Part shown: positions 38,807-49,923 of the stretch, piece after piece
Numbering within the stretch: position 1 is the first letter of the stretch
How the letters are laid out: each line of letters starts with the position of its first letter
NCBI RefSeq assembly: GCF_009870125.1
Contig: NC_046681.1
Location: 10,429,001 to 10,493,000, forward strand
Origin: Drosophila pseudoobscura
Lineage: Eukaryota; Arthropoda; Insecta; Diptera; Drosophilidae
Direction: 5' to 3'
Length of the DNA: 64,000 nt
Notes under the pieces: model-generated
What the model was told of the DNA's origin: nothing
Database searches by the model: none
Seen by the model: only the letters and a program-made list of their open reading frames with translations
Program-made: the position numbers and the translations under genes

Positions 38807-39822
38807 AAGTGCACCTCCATAGTGCCACCGCCATAGTTCTATGTTTTTGGTAAAACTAATCTTCATAAATTGTCTGTGTTTGGTTGATATTGAAAGACTT
38901 TCTACACGAACCGCTTACCGCGTGAAACGGCAGAGACGAAGGGTACAGTACACCATATTCTTATGTATTGGTCAATTGGATATGCCTTGTTTAAATTTTA
39001 TGTGATATATTATATGAAACACTCACCTTATCTCACCGATCTAACTGTCTAATCTAATATAAGTTGTGCACTAAACAAAATAAAAACTAAATTTTAGAAA
39101 ACATGGCATGCAACAGCTGGCACAGGTGTATCGATAAGATATACCGTCCGACCCTCAGATATATACCATCTCATGCTAAAAATATACCGTAAATATACTG
39201 ACAAATTCAAGTTCTATATTCCTCGATTTGTATATTCCGTGGAATATTAATAGCTATATAGAACATTTAGCCATGCCATCATAATTTTATGCGATTGAAT
39301 CAGTTTTCTACTTTACTGGCTTAATTTAAACAGTTGCTTTTATCGGTTCAATTTTGACCTCATAAAATACCGAAACTTATTAAAAATACCAGAAAGGGTC
39401 ACTCTGTGGCCCACAAACGAAAATCAGCTGACTGGCATTTGAATGCTCCCGCAACTGTGTATGGAATGGGGCTCATTGTTTCTACCGATTCATACCATAC
39501 CCGATTCAAAGACAGAGAAAAGGAGAGCCTTAACCGATTTGAATAGAGCAAAAGGAGGCGAAATCAGAACCAGATGGAACCTTGGGAAAGGTGATAAAAA
39601 GATAAAGGAGGACCCAGTACCCAGCTGTAAAAAGATATTCAACTTAATCCCACAGGAATGTTATGGAGACTTTTAGAACAGGAATGCACTGATTTTTTGA
39701 TATATAAATGCATCATTGCTTGTTTTTTTTTACATGTTTAAAGCACGGTGGTTCCCCCAAATTCATTTATACAACATATTTTAAAAACTACTTCCAACAT
39801 ATGTTATGTACTATTGTAACTC
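38807..39822. other. Interval between the coiled-coil gene and the 3' end of mbm
   Basis: Contains AATAAA-like sequence near 39078 (AACAAAATAAAAAC), repeat copy 2 and no coding frame. Confidence 0.6.
39145..39560. repeat. Dispersed AT-rich repeat, copy 2 (internally deleted)
   Basis: The front (ATATACCGTCCGACCCTCAG, then AAATATACTGACAAATTCAAG and TATTCCGTGGAATATT) aligns with copies 1, 3 and 4. The tail (TACCGATTCATACC, GAGAGCCTTAACCGATTTGAA) aligns with about 830-905 of copy 1. The roughly 400 bp middle block seen in copies 1 and 3 is missing. A near match to the GGTCACACTG promoter motif (GGGTCACTCTG) lies close to 39398, next to AAAATACCAG. Confidence 0.75.
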
Positions 39823-41632
39823 TTATTGTTGTTTAGGAAAGCTAAAGGGCGCCGCATATGGATACATCATGGAGTTGTAAGGTGAGCCGGCAGCCAACAG
39901 GGGAAATGGAAACGCTTGCGGTGGTAGATTTGCGGCAGGATTTGTCTGCTTTGAATTCCGCTTTCGCTTTTGCTTAGCCACGGGTGCTGGCTCATCGCTA
40001 GATGGTTCGGAATCTTCGCTATCGCTGCTTGCCTCCTCCTCATCGTCGTCGTCTTCGTCATCATCATCATCGTCGTCGTCGGCGGCAGTCTTCAGTTTCA
40101 TTCTCTTTTGTGGCGTTTTCTTGGGCTTCTTGGGAGCCTTTTTCTCCTTCTTCGACTTGGCAGGCGTAGAGGAAGCCGGGGCGGATGACATTGCTGGCAC
40201 CGCACCAGCGGGAAAGGCAAAACGTTGCTCCACATTAAATACGGCCACCTGCTGCATGGTGTACTCCAAATATGCCTGCAGAGCAATGTTCAGATTCGGT
40301 GGCTTTGGACAGTTCTTGAGGCTATGATACTGAGCCGAGCAATTACGGCAGATCATCTGGCACTCGAAGGAGGTGTGGCCCTGTTTCAAATGAACATGCA
40401 AACAAAATTAGAATTTTCCCCTTAGGTATACCAAAAGTACTTGCCTTCTTGTCGCAAATTGCACAGCCATTGTCGGCTTTTTGCTTGCTTTTACTTTTGT
40501 TGGCCTTGGGTTGCTCATCCTCGTCCTTTTCTTCGTCCACCTCGCTGCTCTCCTCATCCTCATCGGGTATGGTGTAGTGTCGCTTTTGAGAGCCAAGGCA
40601 GATGACATCCTCTTCGGATAGAGTTTTCTTCAGTTTCTTGGAAGTCTTTCCACTCGATTCCTTCCCTTTAGCTGCCGTTTTGCTTTTAGCTGCCGGCTTA
40701 CTATCCTCACTGTCAGAGTCAGAATCCTCGGAAGATGAGGATGACGAAGACGACACTGGAGCCTTTGCAGCTGTGGCCTCCGTCTTCGTTTTCACAGCTG
40801 GAGCTTTGACCACTTCACCAGCCTCAACGCTTTCATCAGAACTGCTCGAAGAGCTCTCGTCGCTACTCTCTTTTGGCTTTTTGGCAGGGTGCGGTTGCGG
40901 CTGCGGCTGCGGTGCGGGTTTTACAACTGGCGAGTGCGTGTCTTTCTTTTCCTTCTTGATTTTGAAGTTGACAGGTGGCTCCGTGGGTTTTACTTCAATG
41001 GCAGGCTGCTTCTGTTCTACAGGTGCTTCTAAAACTAACGGAATATAATTCATGGTAGCGTCAGGTAGTTGTGGTACTTCTAAGCCGCCTAACACTGGTG
41101 GCTGTGCTTCGGGTTGTTGTGCTATTCCCATAGGCTCGTAGTTAAACACAGTGTTGGGAGTGGGCTCCATTGGGGCACCCCAATTATCGTTACGACCACC
41201 TCTTTGTTGCGGATCTCTGCGATTGTCATCTCTTGGTCCACGAGACCTGCGAGATCTACGACTACCGCGCCAGCCGTCGCCACCTCCACCGCCGCCGCCT
41301 CTACGTAATCCATTGTCTTGGCCTTGGTGTTGATGATCTCGGAATTTGGAAAACGACTCCGACTGGTTGCCACCGCCACGGCCACCGCCACCACCACCAC
41401 CACCGCCACCACCACCGCCACCGCCACCACCCCGTCTACGTTCTTGATTCACATTGTTTTGGTGTCCGTTTGATAGTCCATCAGAGGGCCCGCCGTTCTG
41501 CCTGTTAAAATTTGGATTATTGGCACCGCCTCGGCCGCCACGGCCACCACGGCCACCACGGCTGCGCATCTCTTGGTTCTGTGGGCCTCCGGAGTAGAAA
41601 TGGTATTTGTCATGAACTTGGCCGTTTTGCAT
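39823..41632 (-). CDS. mbm: Mushroom body miniature (Mbm), nucleolar CCHC zinc-knuckle protein
   Basis: Two exons, 41632-40445 and 40380-39823, give 581 aa. Mbm is a nucleolar protein needed for small ribosomal subunit biogenesis and neuroblast growth in Drosophila. The N-terminus is full of RGG repeats (SRGGRGGRGGRGG) and a run of about 18 Gly. Acidic and Ser-rich clusters follow (SSSSSSSSEDSDSDSEDSK), typical CK2 target sequence. Two CX2CX4HX4C zinc knuckles follow, CAICDKKGHTSFEC and CRNCSAQYHSLKNC. The first knuckle is rebuilt across the intron, which fixes the junction exactly. That intron (40381-40444, 64 nt) begins AG|GCAAGT and ends CAG, a GC-AG intron. The C-terminus is basic and acidic in blocks. 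The gene is divergent from the small basic protein gene, with 204 bp between starts. Confidence 0.92.
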
Positions 41633-41720
41633 CCTATAAAAGTGCCGAATTCAAGAAATATTCGTTTACCACCGCCGGCGCACGTGTTGTGCTGCTTGGA
41701 GATGGTCGATGCTAACTAAC

Positions 41721-41728
41721 TATCGATA
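41721..41728. promoter_or_regulatory. DRE (TATCGATA) in the shared mbm promoter interval
   Basis: A perfect palindromic DRE, the DREF-binding element common at growth-related fly promoters. It lies 89 bp from the mbm ATG and about 109 bp from the ATG of the divergent gene, so it could serve both. Confidence 0.7.
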
Positions 41729-41836
41729 CACTTTGCTATCGAAATTCCGAGTACAGCTTCGTCCATCCCTACCATTGTTTTGTGGAATAAACACGTTCAA
41801 AATACGAACCCAACCCAACCAACCCAACGCCCAACA

Positions 41837-42517
41837 ATGGGAAAACCTGGCCATAAAGAGATGCTACAGAATCGCACCAAATCTTGGGGCAAACAGAAGT
41901 TCAAGCCCGCTCCTTTTTCACGCAACAGGGCACCGGCACCCATTCCTGATCCCGAGGAGGCAGCCCAGCCATGGCAACACGTGAAGAATGATCTTATAGA
42001 AGATGCTGCGGAGGCGGGCAACGCTGGGCGCCTCGATGCGGACAGTGAGAAAGCGAAGGAGTTCCGAAAGCAACGGGAGCAGAACCACCGGCGAAACATA
42101 ATCGAAGCTAAGCGTAATGAGATAACCACGTGGGAATCCTTCGAAGATGAGCCCACTCCATCCAAAGGAAAGCAGGGGAAGAATAAGAAAGAGCCCGGGA
42201 GGTCGACATTTGCAGAGTGCGATGTGTCCAAAGGGGAGCTTCCAACGAACGCCGAAAACTTTACGTTTAAGGAACGCGATTTCTATCGAAGAAAAGTGAC
42301 GCTCGGCGTTTCCATGGCCAATCGGAAACCCAACTTAAATTGGGCCATTCAAGATCTAAGCAGATATGGTGTGAAGGCACCACCACAGCAGGCGAGAGGA
42401 GCGGGACATAATGTGAAGGGATCAAAGCAAAAGAAAGGAATGGTGACAAAGCCAAAGAAAGAGTTGACGGATGCCAGGAAGAACAACCCGTTCCAAAAGA
42501 AGAGCATTGAATATTAG
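41837..42517 (+). CDS. Unrecognised small basic protein, 226 aa
   Basis: Single exon. The first ATG (MGKPGHKEMLQNRTKS) follows a CCAACA leader. The protein is Lys/Arg-rich throughout, with a central helical charged stretch (RKQREQNHRRNIIEAKRNEITTW), a segment FKERDFYRRKVTLGVSMANRKP and a basic C-terminus ending PFQKKSIEY. No membrane segment or signal peptide is visible. Composition and divergent pairing with mbm over a DRE suggest a nuclear or nucleolar housekeeping role, but that is inference. The 3' end converges on the CIDE-N-like gene about 230 bp away. Confidence 0.8.
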   Translation: MGKPGHKEMLQNRTKSWGKQKFKPAPFSRNRAPAPIPDPEEAAQPWQHVKNDLIEDAAEAGNAGRLDADSEKAKEFRKQREQNHRRNIIEAKRNEITTWESFEDEPTPSKGKQGKNKKEPGRSTFAECDVSKGELPTNAENFTFKERDFYRRKVTLGVSMANRKPNLNWAIQDLSRYGVKAPPQQARGAGHNVKGSKQKKGMVTKPKKELTDARKNNPFQKKSIEY

Positions 42518-42747
42518 TCGTTGGGGTGGGTAAGGGAACAAAATCAGAAATGTATACACAACATTACTACACGATTTATGTAAATCTTAGACATAGTGGT
42601 ACAAATACAAGTGGAATAGGTCTGCAAAAATAATAAATAAACTAAACAGAATGAGACTCCATGTACTCCATACTCCAAAGAGGCGGTTTCCATAGAGAGA
42701 GGAAGTGGAGGAGATTGATGCTTGATTGATTTGAGGCTTCTGGATTT

Positions 42748-44797
42748 TCAGCCATTTGCATTGGCCAGCTTGGCAATTAGCTGGTTGAATTTGCTGTTGG
42801 CTGTGACTGCCTTTTTGGAGTTGCGCGCCTGCTCGGGGACATGCTGCAGAAAGTAGATGACCATAAATTCGAGTGTTTGATTGGCTTCCTTGGGGTACAT
42901 CATGTTGAAGGTATAATAGTAGCAGATCAATTGGGCAATTATGTCGGGCAGATCGCCATCATTGGCGCTAAATTGGGCCATTATTTGGCCCTCAATGTAG
43001 ACCATGGCCTCACTCTGCAATTCCACACCATTGTCTGTTGTGATAGGCGAATCTAAAATAGAGTTAGTCGATTTAGTCGTTTGATTTAATGATCGGTTAA
43101 TGGCTGAATGGCTACTCACTGACTAGAGCCACCCATGGGGCATTTGTGGGATTCATTTGCTGCAGCACATCTTTGGGATAGGGACCTTTGTCCAGCTGCT
43201 TGAATATGTAATCGGGATCCTCATTGAAATGGTAGGCCAGGCCGCGCAACAAATTGGCATTGCTCTCCTCCAGGGCACTGATCTTCTTGTTCTTTGATGT
43301 CTTAAAGAACCTGAATATGCGCTCCTTTTCGCCAGTCAAACGTTTCTCCAGCACACGGGGATCGATTGACATGAGCAGCTCAAAGTGCTGGTACAGTAGT
43401 TCTTTGTTAAAGATATACGGCCAATTATTTTTAATGGACGTAATGTCGGGAATCTTTTCGTTGTTGTTAAAGAACGCGCGCTGCAGCGGGAAGCATTCCT
43501 TCATATACTCGGTAATGGTGGCTGGCTCGACAGTGGTGCTGCCGCGGTAGCTTGAGATGAGCAGCTCTTTCTTCTCCTCCAGATCCCGATTGGCTGCCAG
43601 GTCCTTGGGCTTGGCATCGCCATTGGCCGCTGAGGTAGCGCCCACACTGGACTTGCGCTTCTTGCTGCTGATGTGTATCTCAAAGTTTCCCGAGTTGCTG
43701 GAGCCGCTGGTTCGCTTCTGCGGCCTGTTCAGGGCATTGTTGCGGTTTATCATTTTCGATATGAGAGACTGGGGCGTGGTGGCTATCAGTTGACCTTCGC
43801 GATCCTTTTCCAGCAACGAATCTGGGTACTTTTCGGCCGCCTGCTGGGCCACTTGTCGGAACACCCGTATGGGTATATGAACAGAGCACTCCCGCAATGC
43901 ATCCACAAGGATATTGCCAAACGTATTCAGGCGCTTGCCCAGGCTGTGCTTTCCTCGCAGCAATTTCATTATATCATTGGGTACCTTGTTCCAAGGTATC
44001 GAAAATTCTTTAAACAGCCCCGACGTCTTTGAATTGCTGGGCGTAACGCTGGCCAGGGACAGAGTCTCGTCATTGGAGACGGTCGAGTCATTGGCATTCG
44101 ATACAATACTGTTGTGGGCATAGAAACTGGGATCCACCGAGCTGCCAGCACGCTCCGATCGGCTCAGTGGCGAGGGCGGAGGCAGAATTACATATTCATC
44201 CGTTTCGGCCAGCAGCATTAGCAGAATCTTCTCCTTGGCTGCAAACAAGAGGACCTCATCCTCGCAGATCTCGCAGCCATTGCTCTCCAGGACAATGGTG
44301 TTGCCGGCTAGGCCATACTTGTGGGCTAATAAATGCACGTTAATTATTTAATTAATTTAATATAAATTTAAGAACTGTTTATTACTTACCCTTATCTATC
44401 ACATCCTTCCTCGTGGGCAAGGACATGAACGTCTTCTTGGTCTTCCGATCGGCACTGCATATGGTAATCAATACTTTCTCAGTGGACACCTCGGCCTTTG
44501 ATTTCTCCACCTTTTCCACTTTTTCAGCCACCATATTGGAATGTGTTGATTCTACATTGAAAGTAAACAGGAAATTAGCTATTGTGGACACATCCATTAG
44601 CGATTAAGCATCTTCGGACACCGAGCGAGCTGTGGGTACGCACCAGAGCCAGTTTTAGTTTCTGATTTTTTTGCTCCTCCTGTTTGTACACCATTTTCGT
44701 TTGTTGCCTTTGCGACCGCCGGGGCCGGCGGCTGGCTTGGTGCTTGTGGCTTCATATCGTTCGCAGTGTGTTGGGACCCTACTGTAGCTGCGTCCAT
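42748..44797 (-). CDS. CIDE-N-like domain protein, 608 aa
   Basis: Four minus-strand exons join in frame: 44797-44644, 44551-44390, 44325-43120 and 43052-42748, all GT-AG. After an Ala/Pro-rich start, the segment from KVLITICSADRKTKKTFMSL through GNTIVLESNGCEICEDE to KILLMLLAETDEYVIL has the length and pattern of a CIDE-N (beta-grasp) domain, a protein-protein interaction fold known from DFF/CIDE proteins. A Ser-rich linker leads to a helical region (SIPWNKVPNDIMKLLRG, VFRQVAQQAAEKYPDSLL). After a basic linker, another helical domain follows (FPLQRAFFNNNEKIPDITSIKNNWP, LLMSIDPRVLEKRL). The latter resembles domains in uncharacterised animal proteins of the SAMD3-like type. No nuclease motif is visible, so a DNA fragmentation role should not be assumed. 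Confidence 0.75.
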
Positions 44798-45840
44798 GGC
44801 TTTTATTTTGGATAATTCAATTCGGAAGCCCCCTTTCTTTCTCCTCTGTATTTTGTTGCACCGTGAAATAAAAATGAAGCAGTGTAGGGATGTAAAAAAT
44901 ACATTGATGTTTGTGTGCTGCAGTTCAACGCTGAACTAGTTCAATGGACCTGAACTACAGTTTTCGTTTGCGTTCTTGATTCAGTGCCACGGTTCGCTTA
45001 ACTGGCAGTACAATCTTGACTGATCTTCTAAATACTAGTATTTGCACTTGAGTTGAGTAACATTTTGCCTAAGTTTATGGTCGTATTCAAATCATTAAAC
45101 AAATCATCAAATGCACTACAGTTTGAGCCACGGAACTGGTTCTTCGAACTGGCGTATACAAAACAAAATTCGATAGCGCGTCAGTGCTGGGCAATGAAAC
45201 AGAACGCTCCAGCTCAGCTCTGATTTTATCGGCGCCCACCTCACCTCACCGTGTTCGTTCAATTGTACTGTACAGGGATGGTTTGTTTACAAGCCTTGTA
45301 AGTCTTTACAGGGTGGATTTCCTGGGCCATTTTACCTGTTGTTTTTCTCAGCAACATACATTTTCCAGCCACATGTAGCCGAGCACATTTGTAAGCACCA
45401 GCAACCTTTAAGGGCGGGCGTATTTGAAAGAACGGCCTTGCCGCCCAGAAACTCGTGAGCGTGAAACAACAGAAAAATAGTTTCCAGTTTTATCCATAAT
45501 ATCCATATTAACAATAATATTAAAAAAAAAACACCTTCAATATATATTACCAAAAAAATATCTATCGATATATTGGTATCAAATCCCAAGTTTCGGCCGC
45601 GGAGTCGCGTTTATTTTGTTTTTCTCCTTGGTTCCATTTGTTTTTTGAATAAAAATAAAGCCAGAACTCAACGAATACATGGGCACAATGCTTTGAAGTG
45701 CTCCTCCAAGCGATCCTCCAAGTAGCTCCCAAACGAGGAGCGGCTGCCGCACTTGGGTCCCATTAATATTCACAAAAGGCTGCAATTGGATGTATTATTA
45801 GCGAATATTATTCTCGAACACACGGCACACGGAAGGCATT
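44798..45840. other. Divergent interval between the CIDE-N-like gene and smo
   Basis: No coding frame. A perfect TATCGATA lies at 45563-45570, inside the near-palindrome ATATCTATCGATATAT and about 270 bp before the smo start codon. It is a plausible DREF site for the smo promoter. Confidence 0.5.
45563..45570. promoter_or_regulatory. DRE (TATCGATA) upstream of smo
   Basis: Perfect DREF consensus within an AT-rich inverted repeat, about 270 bp upstream of the smo initiation codon. The transcription start is not visible from sequence. Confidence 0.5.
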
Positions 45841-48800
45841 ATGCAAATGTAAGTAAATAACGCAACCAAATGGCTTATATCAAACCATTTTATTGTTTCC
45901 CCTCCCTCCCCCCAACACGACAGGCATTTCTGGGAACTAGCGATAATCTGCCTGTGGGTGGCGTCAAACTGCGTACGATCGACGACCGCCAGCCTGTCTA
46001 AGTATAGCAGCACAACGCCAGCGAGTGTCAAACAAGTGGATGTGGAACTGGAGCCCATCAATGGCACTCCCAACTACCGTCTGTACGGGAAGAAAGGCAA
46101 AGATGATAAGCCCTGGTTTGATGGACTGGACAGTCGCCACATTCAGTGTGTGCGACGGGGTCGCTGCTATGCCACCACAAATCACTCAAATACCTGCTTT
46201 GGCTCCAAATTGCCCTATGAATTGAGTAGCCTCGATTTAACTGATTTTCATACCGAAAAAGAGCTCAACGAGAAGCTTAACGATTACTACGCTCTGCGGC
46301 ATGTCCCAAAATGTTGGGCAGTTATTCAGGTACGTCAATCTACAGTAGAGTAAAGAGATAGTTGAATCTATTAGCTTACACTTCCTCTACCACTCCCATT
46401 TATAGCCATTTCTGTGCGCTGTTTTCAAGCCGAAATGCGAGAAAATCAACGGCCAGGACATGGTCTACCTGCCTTCGTATGAAATGTGTCGGATTACGCT
46501 GGAACCCTGTCGCATTTTATACAATACAACATTTTTCCCGAAATTCCTGCGCTGCAACGAAACGCTATTTCCAACGAAATGCACAAACGGTGCGCGCGGC
46601 ATGAAATTCAATGTAACCGGCCAGTGCCTGAGTCCGCTGGTACCGGCGGAGTCAGCGGCCAGCTATTATCCGGGCATCGAGGGCTGCGGTGTGCGCTGCA
46701 AAGATCCCTTGTACACGGACGATGAGCATCGACAGATCCACAAGCTGATTGGATGGGCGGGCACGCTGTGCCTGGTCTCCAATCTATTTGTGGTGGCCAC
46801 CTTTTTCATCGACTGGCAGAATGCCAACAAGTATCCGGCTGTGATTGTGTTCTACATAAATCTATGCTTCCTGATTGCCTGCATTGGGTGAGTCCACTTT
46901 GGGTTACAGATCCTTCCGTCCCACAGGAGTCTAATTTATGCTCTGGTTCTCTCTCTCTCTCTTCAGCTGGCTCTTGCAATTCACTTCAGGATCCCGTGAG
47001 GATATTGTCTGTCGCAAGGATGGCACTCTTCGCCATTCAGAGCCCACCGCCGGTGAGAATCTCTCCTGCATTGTGATCTTTGTGCTGGTATACTACTTCC
47101 TTACGGCCGGCATGGTCTGGTTTGTGTTCCTCACATATGCCTGGCACTGGCGCGCCATGGGCCATGTCCAAGATCGCATCGACAAGAAGGGCTCGTACTT
47201 TCATTTGGTTGCTTGGTCGCTGCCTCTGGTGCTGACCATCACCACAATGGCCTTTAGCGAGGTGGATGGCAATAGTATTGTTGGGATCTGCTTTGTGGGC
47301 TACATTAATCATCCGATGCGGGCTGGCCTGCTGCTGGGACCGCTCTGCGGTGTCATTCTCATAGGCGGCTACTTCATAACGCGCGGCATGGTGATGCTCT
47401 TTGGCCTGAAGCACTTTGCCAATGACATTAAATCCACATCGGCTAGCAATAAAATCCATTTGATCATCATGCGCATGGGCGTCTGTGCGCTGCTCACCTT
47501 GGTCTTCATTCTCGTGGCCATTGCCTGTCATGTGACGGAGTTCCGACATGCCGAGGAGTGGGCTGAAAGCTTCAGGGAGTTTATAATGTGAGCATTTAGA
47601 GCAGTTATATATCTTTTAATCATTATATTAATCTGTTTCAATTGTTTACCTTTCTTTTAGTTGCAAAATATCTTCCGTTTTCGAGGAGAAGAGCTCTTGT
47701 CGCATAGAGAATCGTCCCAGCGTGGGTGTACTTCAGCTGCATTTGCTGTGCCTCTTCAGTTCAGGGATTGTCATGTCCACCTGGTGCTGGACACCATCTT
47801 CCATTGAGACCTGGAAACGTTATATAAGAAAGTTAGTTTACATTTTCCTTTTTTAAATGTTAATTTAATCATTTCGTGATTTCTGTACAGAAAGTGCGGC
47901 AAGGAGGTCGTCGAGGAGGTCAAAATGCCCAAGCACAAGGTCATTGCCCAGACCTGGGCCAAGCGCAAGGACTTCGAAGACAAGGGCAGGCTCTCCATAA
48001 CGCTCTACAACACCCACACCGACCCTGTGGGCCTCAACTTTGACGTAAACGATCTGAATTCCTCGGAGACGAATGAGATTAGCTCCACTTGGGTGCACTA
48101 TCTGCCACAATGCGTTAAGCGTCGCATGGCCCTCACGGGAGCTGCCACAGGTACAGCAAACTCCTCCAGTCAGGGACCGCGCAAGAACTCCCTGGACTCG
48201 GAGATTAGTGTGAGTGTGCGGCACGTCTCGGTCGAATCTCGACGCAATTCGGTGGACTCTCAGGTCTCTGTGAAGATTGCCGAAATGAAGACCAAAGTGG
48301 CATCGCGGAGCCGGGGCAAACATGGTACCTCCTCGAGCAACAAGAGAACTCAGCGACGGAGAGACTACATTGCCGCGGCCACGGGCAGAAGCAGCAAGTA
48401 TAGCACTGCAGGCGGCAGAAGGGAGAGCAGCACTTCCGTTGAGTCTCAGGTGATTGCCCTGAAGAAGACAACGTATCCAAATGCTAGTCACAAAGTGGGC
48501 GTCTTTGCCCACAGCACCAAGAAGCAGCACAACTACAGCTCTATGAAACGTCGCACGGCCAATGCCGGACTGGATCCCTCGATTCTTAATGAGTTTCTGC
48601 AAAAGAATGGCGAATTTATATTTCCATTCCTGCAGAATCAGGACATGACCACATCATCCGAGGAGGAGAACTCACGAGCCTCAATGAAAATCCAAGATCT
48701 GAACGTGGTGGTAAAGCAGGAGGTCAGCGAGGACGACGATGATGATGATGGTAGGACTGGGCCAAAGATTGAGGAGCTGCCGAACAGCAAGCAGGTGGCT

Positions 48801-49388
48801 CTAGAGAATTTCCTCAAGAACATGCAAAAATCAAACGAATCGAATGGCAATCGTCATTCCCGCAACTCCACGCGGAGTCGTCAGTCTCGGAAGTCACGAA
48901 AGGACCTACCCAAGACGCATCATCATCATCATCCCAAAAACATTGGCAGTGGCTTGACTGATTTGCTGCAGATGGATTTCAAGCGCGACTATGTGAGGGA
49001 TCGCGCCAACGACTCGCTCAGCTGCTCCTCTGTGGAGCTGGACGTTGCCCTGGATGTCGGCAGTCTGATGCATAGTTCCTATTCGGGGATGTCGATGGGG
49101 AAGCCCCATTCGCGCAACAGCAAGACCAGCTGTGATGTGGGCATTCAGGCCACTCCCTTCGAGATTGCCAACCTGAACATACCATCGTACGGCAATGAGG
49201 AGCTGCAGCAGGCGATGCGACTGCTGAATGCAGCCAGTCGTCAGCGCAACGACGCCGCCAACGAGGAAGGAGACACCGAGATGCAATCCCTGCTGGGACA
49301 CAACGGCCACCGACATCACAGGGGAGGTGAGCCCACATTTATGAGCGAATCGGACAAGCTGAAAATGCTGCTGCTTCCTTCCAAATAG
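45841..49388 (+). CDS. smo: Smoothened, Hedgehog pathway class F GPCR
   Basis: Six coding exons join in frame: 45841-45848, 45924-46329, 46406-46887, 46967-47587, 47661-47831 and 47891-49388 (1061 aa). The first coding exon has only 8 nt (ATGCAAAT) and with exon 2 gives a signal peptide, MQMHFWELAIICLWVASNC. The Frizzled-type Cys-rich domain follows (HIQCVRRGRCY, FLCAVFKPKCE, YEMCRITLEPCR), then seven membrane helices (start LIGWAGTLCLVSNLFVV; TM3 region CIVIFVLVYYFLTAGMVW). The long cytoplasmic tail carries PKA/CK1 sites (RKNSLDSEISVSV, RRNSVDSQVS, RRESSTSVES), Arg clusters and the extreme C-terminus ESDKLKMLLLPSK. Smo is held off by Patched and, when phosphorylated, activates Ci at the plasma membrane. 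As I recall, the D. melanogaster protein is slightly shorter; here the tail has small insertions (KYSTAGG, a His run). Confidence 0.98.
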
Positions 49389-49923
49389 TAAGACTGGCGG
49401 TTAATACTCAACCCAATGCATTTACTTAAGTTTCGAAAACTACTCGTATATTTGTGTGCCCTTCACGTCGTCCTTACAGCATGGTTTCGATAGAATTTAT
49501 ATTTACATATATTGTGAAGGGCATTCATGGCACAAAAGCCTCAGCTTCGGACAAGTCCGATGATGCGTCTTCCTTAATTGTTTTATTGAGCAGAATTAAG
49601 CGAAATTACGAATTACGAAAATACTCATAGATTTAGACTTTCGAATGTTCTTACAAATCCAATCCCATTTAGCGCTTAAGTACATCCTCCTCTGTGTCTG
49701 TATGTAAATGATGTTTCCTTAAACACTAGACTATAGATTAAATATAGCTACAACGCTATAACAAGTGCAGAAACAGCAGCTGCAGCCTCTTTCAGGGGCG
49801 ACCAACAAGCACAACGAATAACGCAAGAATACAAATGGTATTACAGAAAGTGCCTTTACAACGTTTACAAAATATCTCATATGTTTTTTGTGTGACTAAT
49901 AAAACGATTTTAAATCCTTAATC
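49389..49923. other. Convergent 3' interval between smo and the first AIG1-like gene
   Basis: Presumed 3' untranslated sequences. AATAAA-like words are present (ACTAATAAAACG near 49895) and no coding frame. Confidence 0.6.
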
